Assembly (NCBI RefSeq): GCF_037975245.1
Contig: NC_092579.1
Span: 16,764,178 to 16,828,177 of the forward strand
DNA length: 64,000 nt
Direction of reading: 5' to 3'
Origin: Apostichopus japonicus
Lineage: Eukaryota > Echinodermata > Holothuroidea > Aspidochirotida > Stichopodidae
Positions 36,501-48,500 of the stretch are shown here, in pieces. Within the stretch, counting starts at the first letter, position 1; each line of letters opens with the position of its first letter. The notes under the pieces are model-generated. The model ran no database searches, had not been told where the DNA came from, and worked only from the letters and a program-made list of their open reading frames with translations. Both the position numbers and the translations under genes were made by a program.

Positions 36501-39500
36501 TTGAAAATGTGCCCTTTAATACAAAGCTGAATAACAAATTACCTGCCCGGGCATATAAGTAGGCTCTCCTGGTAGATCTTGGGAAATTTGAGCTGTGCAA
36601 GTGACTTTTCCATGCTGGCTTACTTTGCTAGGCTTGGCGAATTGATTACGTAACACTCAGGCTAACGTTTCAGACTAATAACCTTGAAAGGTGAAGAAGT
36701 GGGCAGTGGCGAATAACTATACAGCAACTTACTAAAGGGCCGTTTGTCAATTGATCTTATTAAAGCAGGGAAAGAAATAAGAAGAAATAAGGTTTGGATT
36801 AGACGACTTATCGCATAGACATGTCACACCAGTGTCGACTTTAATACGTTGTATTTAAAAAATCTATGTGTGGACTGAATGATTCATTGGTGCACTTGGT
36901 CATTTTTAGACTGTGTTTCATAGTTTCCTTAGCATTAGGTAAAAACAACTCAATTATTGGAGGGTTGAGGACACCTAACTGGATGATAGCCAAATATATA
37001 TTCAGAGATAATACAAAAATTAGTGGCAGTGCATCTAAGAATTAATGCAAAACAAAGTATTTTAAAGCTTTTTAGATACTGGGAAGATACATTACAGACA
37101 ATGTACTGTACCTTTAACCTGACTTTGTTCTTCTCTGGAACCATTCTTTTGAGAGACCTGTGGAGGCCATGCATACATTGAAAGCCGTAGCGATTATTAA
37201 CTACCTCTTATCAAGATGCACAAATATGTGCTATTAAAGAAGGTTTCCATAAAATTAAATGAACAGATCTTCAGATGTGTACAAATGGAATGCTGACATG
37301 GAAGTACTGTACAATTATCTATATTGATTACAAAATATAAAAAGATACCGAACTGCTGAACCTCAAATTTGCTATTTTGACAAAGAGCCTTGCAGCATTG
37401 AGTGTCTGGGTCAGTACAATATGTGACCTTTGTTAAATTTACTTGTAAAGTGTTGATTGTGCTTTCCCCTAGACTATAGGTTGAAGGAAGTATTTACCAT
37501 CAAGTCTCCTCTAGTTTGGGAAAGAGCTAATATATGTCAAACCCTAGAAAGCCCAAATACACTGGAGAACAAAACACTTTGTTAGTTTCTCAGATCAAGG
37601 AAGGAGCACTCATAGTGAAAGCAGATATATTTGAAGTTATTTATAGCAATCCGTTCATGCCACATGAATACTGCAAATGCTACTTGAGTGCATGGTTTTA
37701 GTCTGCTTCATGAATGTCACAATGTTTGAGCCTGATGAAACCTTGAGAAAAGGTTGTTACTCATCAAGATAGAACATTATTTCAGAGGGGATTTGAAAGA
37801 GGAGGGTGGAACAAAGCTGTGGGTTATGAGAGGGACTTTAAATTGGTCAGTAAATATCCTAGGGACAGTACAGTAAACGCATGACTCTATTCTGAAGTGA
37901 TCTACTTATCTAGCCAGGTCTATGTCAATGACTTGATCCCTCTTCAAACTACTGTATGCTTCGGTGTATATATTCAGAAATCTACAGTACCTTGCATTTA
38001 ACCATAGAGTACACACATATTGTTCCCCAGTTTAATTCAGAAATTTAAGTAAAAAATGACACACTATATATAGCTACAAGAGATCGTCACTATAAAGGGA
38101 AGTCACAAATAAAATATGAGCATAATTTTTCTTTGAAGGTAGATATTGTCAGTTAGAAGTTGCTTGACCTAGGAGTAACTTAAATCAGTTCCACAGCAAG
38201 TCTCTGATGAGATGAGAAGTTACTGCACAAATTTTCTTGACATTGCATTGTGAAAAAGTGGAATATTGTATAGTTGTGTATGTTTAGAAGTGAAATAAGA
38301 AGAAAAAAGGTTGGCATGGAGAAGGGGTTTTATTTACGATGCTATGCATCCAGGTGTGCATGGTGGAGATGCTAAATGACTTACAGTGTAACTTACACTT
38401 CATGTCAGGGTGGCTGTTCAATTTACAGTTTTACAGTACAGTGGCTCATTTAGGTTTTTTTTTCCCTACAATTTGGAAGATTATTTCAGATGGGGGAAAC
38501 CATAGATTGTACCTGGATGGAAAACCCACCTCACTTTAGCTGGCCTGCAAGGCTTGATTCCATGACCACCTCCCACATGCTAAAGCAGGTGACATTGCTT
38601 CTAAATGCCACACTGCCTTTAACCAGCGTTACCAGCGACAGTTGACGAAAAAACGCTAGATTTGCGAAAATAAAACCCTAGAAAACGCTAAATGGTAGTT
38701 TCCCTAACATTCGTGTTGTTTGGAGTCAATTTAGCACAGATTCGTAGGATGAATGGTCACCGATCACAAAATAGATTTTGAATAGTTGATTTGAGTGATA
38801 GTCTGACCCAGAAAATTTGAAAAAAATATGGAAATTTTCGGTAGGAAATTCCGAAGATTGGGCAAAAATACTCAAAATAAATTTGGATGGGTCTCCAAGT
38901 AAGAATTTTGTCTAAAAAATCTGAAAAGTGATCAATTTTTGGTAAATTTAACTAGTTTTAGGCAAAAAACGGTAGAATTACCAAAATTAGAAAAAACGTG
39001 CGCTAGAACCCCACAAATGACTAAAACGCTAGATCTAGTGTAAAAACGCTAACTCTGGTAACACTGCCTTTAACCACCTGACCATACAGTACAGCAACAC
39101 TGGTTCAGTGAACATCACTACTTCTGTAGGATGTGCAATCAAGTCTATTTTTAGATCGCTTTCACAAATGTACCAAGTACAGTCAACACATTAGAAGAAT
39201 CGAATAGGGGTGATGAAAGGGTAAAAAAAAAACAACAAGAACATCAGCAATCTAATATATTTAGCAGATTAATTTAGCCCCTTCCAGGTTTCCCTACATG
39301 CTGCAGTTCTCTCTGACATTTCTAATTGATGAAACCCCATTGCAAGCAGGCGGTTTACTGTGGTTACTGTAGTTACCTATAGAGACTTTCATAATTGAGA
39401 GACCCTGGTCAATTCAGAATGGTACAAGACTAGTTGTGCTTTAACACAATTGCTTTGTCTGTTACTGTAGCTTTTTGTTTCTTCAAAATAAAATTTAATT

Positions 39501-42500
39501 TTCAAAAGTGTCAAACTTTGTAACCTCTGATTTATGAAATGAACCATTTCTTGGCAATGTTAAAACTGTTGAGACTGGGAATTTTAGAATTGTACAAACA
39601 AATAAAAAACAAAAAAAAAAGAAAGGAAAAAACAAGGAGTCAATTTAAGCTATAAACTGTTATGCACAGAGTTTGTCCCTTGGTGTATCAGGTATGATCT
39701 AGTTACTGTTTGTTAGACAGAATTGTGAACCTTCGTAATGGTACCAACCAGAAAAAAAAAATACCAAATTTCCCCCCAAAATGTTTTCTTCGATTCTTGG
39801 AAATTATTACAGGCTATAAACTTGCGCTGTAGGTTTTGGTGTTATTGGGAGGCAATTACTGTCTTTGTAAACAGAAAGATATTTTCTGATGACAATACAG
39901 CTGGCATCTGCGTGGTTTACGCTTATTGTTTGAACATGACAATTAAGGGCTTATACAAAACAATACAATCCAAGTTGCTTTTGTTAATTTCATAACTGAA
40001 ACAGTATAGCGACCTTCTGAATTCTTCTAATGCCATATCCCGTGATTGGTGAAGCGCTTTTTTGCAATATAGCACAGCAAAATATCAGCAGTCAACACAG
40101 TCGAGAAATTTATCTCTTAAGAAAAAAGACTAGTCCAGTTCACAAAACTCTGATTAGATATAGAGAGCCCTTTTTCTTTTCTTTTTTTATGTTCGAGACC
40201 ATTTGAAAAAGCAGGACAAGGGTTGTTAACTTTCCCATTAAATGTAAGTTGGCATGAGCAACAAGATGTTGGCTCCTTGCCCGTAACAGTACAATGTATT
40301 GCTGGTAGTTTTGAAACAAAAGAGATTTGTTTGATAAGATACATAACAGGCAAACATAATGTGTGACTTTGGTACCTTGATCTACCAGGAACAAGTTTAA
40401 CCTATATATATGGTCATGATGAATACCACAGTAAAAATCCTATAGAAAGAAAGGACTGTGCATTCTCCAGTTTGAACATGAGCCAAAATCTCATTAAGAT
40501 TGTCCTTTTAAGCTTTGGCCTTGTTTACATTTGATAACGGCAGCGAGGGGGATCAGGACCTTGTCTGAACCCAGACACATCCAAATTTGAGAATGAACTT
40601 GGCATTAAGCAATCTGAGCAAAATACGGTCACTATGATGGTTTACAAATCGAGTACCTGTAACAGTATAATGTTATGACAGTGCGCATACTGCACTGTGT
40701 GTATGCAGAAGTGAATGGATCCAGTACCTGTATATATATAACAGTATAATGGTATTACAGTGCACTGGTCTATGTAGAGGCGGGACCGACGAGGGCATGT
40801 AACGGGAGATGATCCCGTTCTTGATCACCCTTTTGGAATTAGGACCCTCTCCATTATGTAAGAGCACAAGAAGATCATAATGATGATTGTTTACATAGTA
40901 CAAGGTAGAGATACCGTGCTGTACAGTACAGTAGTAACATATTACAGTGTTGTACGTACTGCCCTGTGTGTATACTGTACATGCTGAATCAGATGGGGCA
41001 ATGTAACAGGAGACCGCAGTACTGCAGTCTTGATTAGTCACCCAGAATCCTTCCTCAAGAGGCAAGAGGCAATTGTTGATCGAGTCTGATCCTGAGTACG
41101 GTATGCATGAGTATGCATTAATGAGTTCACATCTAGTTCTAACTTGATCCCCCAGTGTGGAACTGTACATCAGATCCCTCTTGCAATCTCAAAAATGTGA
41201 ACAACCTGGCTTTATTATTTCAAGTCAAAGACTCTGTGTTTATCATTTTGAAAGGCCAATGTTAGACAAAATTACATTTGAAAGTTTTATTAATTGTTGA
41301 CACAGTTCCTTCAAGATTGGGCTTGATCCTTTTGTTTCGACTCTAGCAATCTATATATTACAGGGAAATTCTGAATGGATCATCTTTATCTCCATTGATA
41401 TAGTACATGGGGAGTTTATTCCATATACTGTATATACTGGAGGAAACAGAGATTTTCATTTCATGATGTGTACATTGATCCATCGTAAGCAATATATGTT
41501 CAATAACTCATAAAGGCTCTGGCCAATCCTTAGTTAAAATTCGCCATTGTTAATTAGCAATCATTTTTTTCAATTGCTTACGTATTAAACATCACCAAAA
41601 TATTTGTGGGTATTTGAAGGATACAAAGAAAGTTTGGTACATGTACATTCTAATAAACAAACCAGCAAAGAAAAAAATGGAAAAAAAAATATAATAGAAT
41701 TTCTTGGTTGTATGAAACACTTTACAGCAGTATTGTATAGAAGTTGTGTAGGTCTATTGTCTATAGCTGTGTAAACTTAACTCATTCCTATTTGTGTTAC
41801 TTCTGGAAATTACCTCGTAAATTTTTACACATGATCCTACTGTACTTACATTGTACTTCCGTTTACAGTACAGCTACTTTACCAGCAATTGTTTACAGGC
41901 ATGTATGGACTTCCCTCTGAAATCTAACCGTGAATTGTTTCATATATATACCAATAGAGTCGAGTTTAATCTTTGTGGGGTGAAGTTTCTTTGAAATCAG
42001 TTAAATGCTTACTTAATGTCCTGACTTACAAATGATACAAATAATAAGTAAATGATACTTGAAGATTGTTATTTAGTTGATGTAGAAAATTGTTTCAGAG
42101 AATAAAAGAACGTTATAAATATTTGCAATTAAAGTGCAACGTAGAATATAGTCTCATTCCAAGCAAGGTTTTGATCGCCAGTGGAACACAGCAGTATCAG
42201 ACTTTGCTCGTGTGGAATGTATTTTTTTTTAAGAAAAGGGAAGTTGCAGGTTATGTTATGTCCTCTTCCTGGAAATAAATTCCTTTTTCTACCTTGGAAA
42301 TTATGTTTTTTGTATGTTATGTATTATGCTTTGGTGTCTGTGCTATTTAGTTGTTATGGATACTGTGTTAACATTGTTTTTTAAGTACATGAGAAGACAA
42401 AAACATTTGCACTGGGCTGTGCATGTGATTTTGATAATTAATTTGTGAGGTTATTTTGCCAGTAAAGTTTGCCAGTATTGATCTTGCTACACTTGGGAGA

Positions 42501-45500
42501 CTGGAAAAAGTTGTTTTGATCGTGTCTGCAGTACAGCACAGAACTGTAAAATTTCGACAGAACTTTGCAGTCTTGTGTTTAGACTAGATGTTTTATCCTT
42601 TGTTGTTATTTTCTTATTTTAGAGTGCCAAGTCCTCAGCTATTATTAGTAATGGGAGCAGTGCCGGTAGCAAGGTGGAGCATCCAGCCAGTACTGTAAGT
42701 CCCAAGGCCTCAAAGCGCACCCCTGGGGAACCTTCAAGCAGTCACTCCAGGGCGAGACGGCTTCATGGAGGAAGAGGGCTATCACCAGATGACCACAGAA
42801 AAAGTAGAAGTGAGTTGTTGAAGTTCATGGTTGAAGTCTGGACCCCATATCAGTATAATGATAATGCATGCTAACTGCTGATGTTGGTGGGAAAGATATG
42901 CTGATATTTAAGTACTTTAGCATGTGAGTAGTAACCACCTAGTAAGACATAATTGCTGTCTATGTAGCAGAAAAGGGGGTCGGATGGCAGAGGGGGAGTA
43001 ATAGGTGTGAGGGGGTACTGTATACCTGTAAGACAGGTCAGGAGTGGGTTACCTGTACAGTAGGTTTGGGATTGTCTAACTAACTGCCTAAGTAACAGAT
43101 ATATTTAAATACTAGGTATTAGCTAGAGCTTTTGTTATGGACACTAGAGTAGACCTGTGTCTCTGAAGAATAGTGTAAAAATAACATGAGACATGTGTTA
43201 CCCTCACATCTTACCCATTGATATATAATAGTAAGGACTCTCTCTTTTGTTGTGATGTCCCATGAAAGGTTCAGAGAGTATTAAAGGTTTAATTTGAATA
43301 TATAGTCCTACTCTTTGTTAAGTAGCATGCACTTAAGAAACCTCAATGTGGGATATGCTGATGACAGTATTTAGTTACATTGTACACATAACTTTGTGCA
43401 GACTTTGCTAAAACAGGTCTCATTGGTGTCTCCTTTGCTGAAAAGTGAGACTCTGTTCTCTCAAAGGTCAAGAGAAAAATGTCTTTTGTAGCAGTGACGG
43501 TGTGAATCAGCACACTGGGATATCCTCTGTACACACTTGTTCTCAGAAATCTATCTGTGTTTGTAACCGCAACAGGTATCATTAGTTGGTACTTTACCAT
43601 TGTTATCTAGTAACATTATGTTAAAATAAACTCTCAGGATGGACGGTGGAAGGAAGGAAGACATGTGGCTTTGATGTTTTTTTTTTTAATATTTAGGTCA
43701 TTTTGGAATCAGGAACACAAAAAAACTATCCTTGCATAATATGATACGCAGAGATGCTTCAGTAGGATACTTGACAAGGAAATAAGGCAGTGATGATATG
43801 CTAAAATTAAACTGCTGTAGTTACCATCACTAATAACCTTGTTAGCAAATTAGCTGATAAACATGGGCCTAAGTGATACCAGAATATTTCCATGCTTCAA
43901 CCTCGTCATATTGAAAGAGCTGTCATATTCCCTCCTGAATTTCATCGTAAACAGCTTATTTCAGCTACGATCAAAATTAGATTAAAATATTTAAAAGGTT
44001 AACTCTGGTACTTGATGACCTTGGAGTTTGGGTTCCGGTTTGATTGCTAAGTAAGTAAAAGTCATAATGTTGCCCTACCCATTACCTTCCTACCATTCAA
44101 AACTTTCCAACATTACTTTAGTGACGTTTTAGGGGGTTTGCCAGTAGAAAAAAAGTGGTGCTTGCATTGTTCTGTTAGTACAAAACTACTGTTGCGTTTG
44201 TCTAAATTCAGGAAAAATGCAGTAGATCTTTTATGCACTGGTATCTAACAGAAAAGTGGCAAAACGTTCTCTCATTCTACCAGCCAAAGTGTCTAGAAGA
44301 CAGATAAATTAAATACTATGTTAGAACCCTGTAAACTACAGTATCCAAACACGGTATGTTTTGAAATCTCCAGCTCTCTTCAGTATAATATTCTCAGAAC
44401 CTCTAGGAAACTACTTTTGAATTTCAGTTTTAATCATGCTAAGCTATGTAGTGTAAGCATGCATGCCTGATTCGGTCTCTCTTCCTTTATACATCATCAT
44501 GTCCAGGATAACCTCCATCCCTAGGAGCACCGACGTAAACCGCCATTTTTATATTCTCATGGAGTTCTCTTTTCTCTTTCTGGCAGATTCTCGATGGTAC
44601 TGTTCCTATTGCAACGTGCAGTGCTCCAGTACCACCAGCCTACAAATGCACTGCCTAAGCGAATCACATCAAAGTATTATCACATCAGACAAAGGGAGGG
44701 ATTGGAAGCATCGACCTCCGCCCAGAGGGGTCACCAGCGATGATTATATTCTCTGCCCAGAGTATGCATCATTTTCAAAATATTTTTGATTTTTCTACGT
44801 TTAGTCAATTCAGTAAATGAACAATGCAAAAGTGAAAAGTTTGAAAAGAGCAAAATTCTTTTAAATCGATTGCAATGGATTTTACTATTTCTTTAAAGCA
44901 AGAGCATCTTAAATACAAAAGTTTTTTTGTCTACCTAAAATGTCACAAATGATACTTGGATTTTGTGATGGTGGTATTTTCCCCCCATCAAAGTGACACA
45001 ATGTACTGATTATTCAAAATGGTAGGAAGTCCTCCAACCCTTTTGATATCAGTTTCTTCTGTGATGTTGTTGTGGTTGTTTTTGTTGTTACTTCATGTTA
45101 TATAAAGAGTATTAGACGTAGAGTTTACATTTTGCATTTAACAACAATTTTCATTTATTTGCTTCAAAACACTTAGGTTTCATTTTAAAAAAACTTATAC
45201 AAATCTTTAGATTTGCTATTATTAAATGCAATTCAGGTTATTCTCACATAACATTTTGGTATTCAATACTGCATATACGCAACTTGTTCACCGATTACAG
45301 CAAAAAGGGTGGTCGAAAAGATCAGTAAAGAATGAAGTTTGCAGCCTTAACTATCTGGTTGGAAATATTGTTATTGCTGACTGTGTTAATAGGTACAAGG
45401 AGCCTTCATCTGATGAGCCGACCAGAGCAGCTACTCGTTTTGAGACATGTTTCTGCCAAACAATCTACTAAAGGAAGATTGATAAGAGTAGTTTAAAGTA

Positions 45501-48500
45501 GATGATAATAGTCCTAGCTAGCTTATTGGTAACGGTCTATTGGTCACAAAGAAATAGGTCATATTTTTTTATTTGTGCAAGACCAAACACACTACAGTAC
45601 TTAGTGACAAACAAGTTGATCCTGGGTGGAAAGTGTTTCAGTTATGCAATATGTGCACACAACAGCTACATATAATTCACTTCAAAATCGTCCAAAAATC
45701 TCAGTTATTGGTTTCATGTGTAGGTCAGATAGTAAGGTGATGATTTAGGGGTTCGTAAAAAAGACAGATAACTATCATTCTTCGTGCTCTCCGCAGACTG
45801 CAGAAATGTCGATTCGGAGAGAGGTGTACCTCTGCGCATTCCGAGGAAGAGCTTGGAGAATGGAAGGAGAGATACAGGTACAGACTAATGAAATGGCAGA
45901 AGGCCAAAGATAGACAGTTACATGGCAGTAGCTTTGCAGAACAAGTCTTGGAGAAATGGCTGGGATCTACAAACCCTACCAATGTGGTAAGTGCATTTGA
46001 TGAGATCATGGATAATGAGTACAGAAGCAATTGCAATACTAGCTTTTTCCCTTGCTTTACAGTGTAAATTGATATTGACAGAAGTTGTTCGGTTTTAAGA
46101 ACAATATCTGATGCAAGAAACACAACAGGTCTTTTGTTCCAAATTCTGTGGAGGTATAAAATGGATCTGTTTGACGTATAATGCCTTTTTGGATTCAAAA
46201 TGCTTCAATTCTATTTTCCAGATGGTGGAGTCGATAGATGAAGTGAAGGTGACAGTGAACTCAGAACTAAACATTTCCATCTCCAGCAAGAACTCAGCTC
46301 ACTGCTGGACGTTCACGTTACAATGTAAGGTATGTATCCTGTAACAGGACATGTCCAGGATATGATGTGTGGGGTATGTTGATAGTATCAGGTATGGGAC
46401 AGTTGGACGTCACCTTGCAATGTAAGGTATGTATCCTGTAACAGGACATGTCAAAAGATGTCATATGTGGGACAACCTTTACAAGAGAGTACAGTTATTG
46501 TAAGTTAACTTTGGGGAATTTCCATAGCAGTTCTGTATGTGATTGGAGTTGCTTGTTTTGTTAATATTTGATACTCATATACCTCAAAACAAAAACTAAA
46601 ACTGTCAATTTGTGTTCATTAAATTGATGCGATTCACATCAAGAACTAATAAAGGCGATGGGGTTGTTCCTGAATTGCTCAAATATCAGATTGCATCTTG
46701 TATTAGATGCTCAGCTCATACCACAATAAGGGGATGGTTCCTACATCCTCTCTTTAATATAGTGGATAGTATCCACTTATACAGGAGAAGAGAAAAAGCT
46801 TGTATAGTTCTTGTCAGTCTGACTTTTGGGTGGTTTCCCATATATCCCAATATTTGAAGGGTCATATCAATATGATCGTTTAAGCTTTTTGAACTGTGAT
46901 CTATTGTATTCCATATTGGTAATCATGAATAGATAAGGACTATGAAGTTTTGACAAATTATTGCAGCAAAGAATATTTCATTTAAAGACCTCGTTTTGGT
47001 AAATTTAGTTTGACACTCTTTTTCATTCAGTAAATAGTGTGTTACTCCATTTGACCTTCTCCTATAGGGAAACAGATCGTTACACAGGATAGCTCTGCTC
47101 CATGATGTACACCGCCCTCACTTCAACATTACCCACGTATATCTCGGAGACTCCAGGCGCCAGAGCGAGCAGGACATACCCAACCTCTGCCAGGAGTGGA
47201 CCATCCCATCCAAACACAGCCCTCAGACCAAGACCAAAGACCATGTGTACCGAGTCAAACTTCAGTTTACCTCTCAGATATTTGGTACCTTCCGTCAGTG
47301 CATTGTATTCGATTTCGGCGGCGAGCCTTACGTCATGAAACGAGTCAGCGCCGATTCCGTGTCGGCGTCAGACAAGCAGAAGCTGGAGGAGGCCCGAGAG
47401 AAGTTTTTCAGTGTGGGGGACCGGTGGGACAACACGATGAAGAAGGTGGTGGAGTTCTCGCCAAAGCCGGCCTTTGGGATGGAAGAGGACGAGGAGCTGA
47501 GATGCAAGTACCGTCCCCCACGTTCAAAGGAAGAGTTGATACCGCAGTCGGTACTGGAGAAATATCTAATGAAAAACAATTACAAGACGAGAATGCATGA
47601 GCTTCTCTACATAGAAGAGCTGACACAGTTTAAGGAAATGTCCAAGTAAGTAGAGCCGTCGTTGCTGTATGGGTGTATCTTATCAGTCAAATGGTGTTTA
47701 TCACCCTTCAAAGAAGCAATGTAGTAGTGTTATATGTACTGCAGAGTGTGGAACAACTGCCGACTACTCTTGTCATATGCATACATTGCTTACACTGTAA
47801 TTTACTGAATAATGTAAAGTCTACAACAGACCTCCCAGTCGCTAATGTTACTGAGTGATGTTATGGATAGCAGTGTTTCCACTGGAAAATGAAATCAAAG
47901 GGGGATCCCCCCCTCTCCCCCTCCGAAATTTTTTTGTGCAGGATTTTTGGTTCCTTGCTGGAAGCAAAGGAACCAATGCAGCCAGGTGTGAGTGTATGTG
48001 TCCGCGATAACAAGGCAGTGATGGATATTTATCATACGTACTATATGAAGATGTATTATAGTGAGAAGGTGTGCCATATCACTTTTGGCGCTGGTCTCAT
48101 GAATATTAAGGAGGTTATGGGGTCAAACGTAAAAGTCTATTCATTGCAATAACTCAGCAACCATAAGTCAAATTGTAGCCAAATTTGGTATACAGTTCTT
48201 AGTTAATAGCTGGTACACGTGGCTGGTAGATGTGAGCATAAATATGATATTGGGTGATGACATACAACACTTTAAGCAAGGAACCATAGTACCTATTGGG
48301 CTCTTGGTTTAAATATCTGTGGGTGTTTCTGCTGTATAACTGGCTGGTCTAGGCAAATAAAGGTGGGGGGAATTCCCACATTGGAATATTTTTGCTGCAG
48401 GATTTAGCAGATGTTGAGGGAATCCTGCAATCTAATTTGAACACTGATGGGAAGACTATCACCTCTGTTTGTTGGGAGTGTCAGTCTTCTAGATTTACCT

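Larger units (their letters stand above)
34249..42622 (+). other. HELZ intron, 8.4 kb
   Basis: It holds two direct copies of a dispersed repeat (35886-36305), the 435-bp insertion at 38628-39062 and a diverged local repeat region at 40650-41060 with recurring 'CAGTACCTGTA...ACAGTATAATG' and 'TGTAACRGGAGA' blocks. Otherwise AT-rich DNA without a recognisable nested gene. Confidence 0.65.

Noticed and set aside
40673-41170. 165-residue minus-strand open frame
   Set aside because: It lies over diverged local repeats with TACAGTA words in a HELZ intron; composition is repeat-like and no domain is visible.
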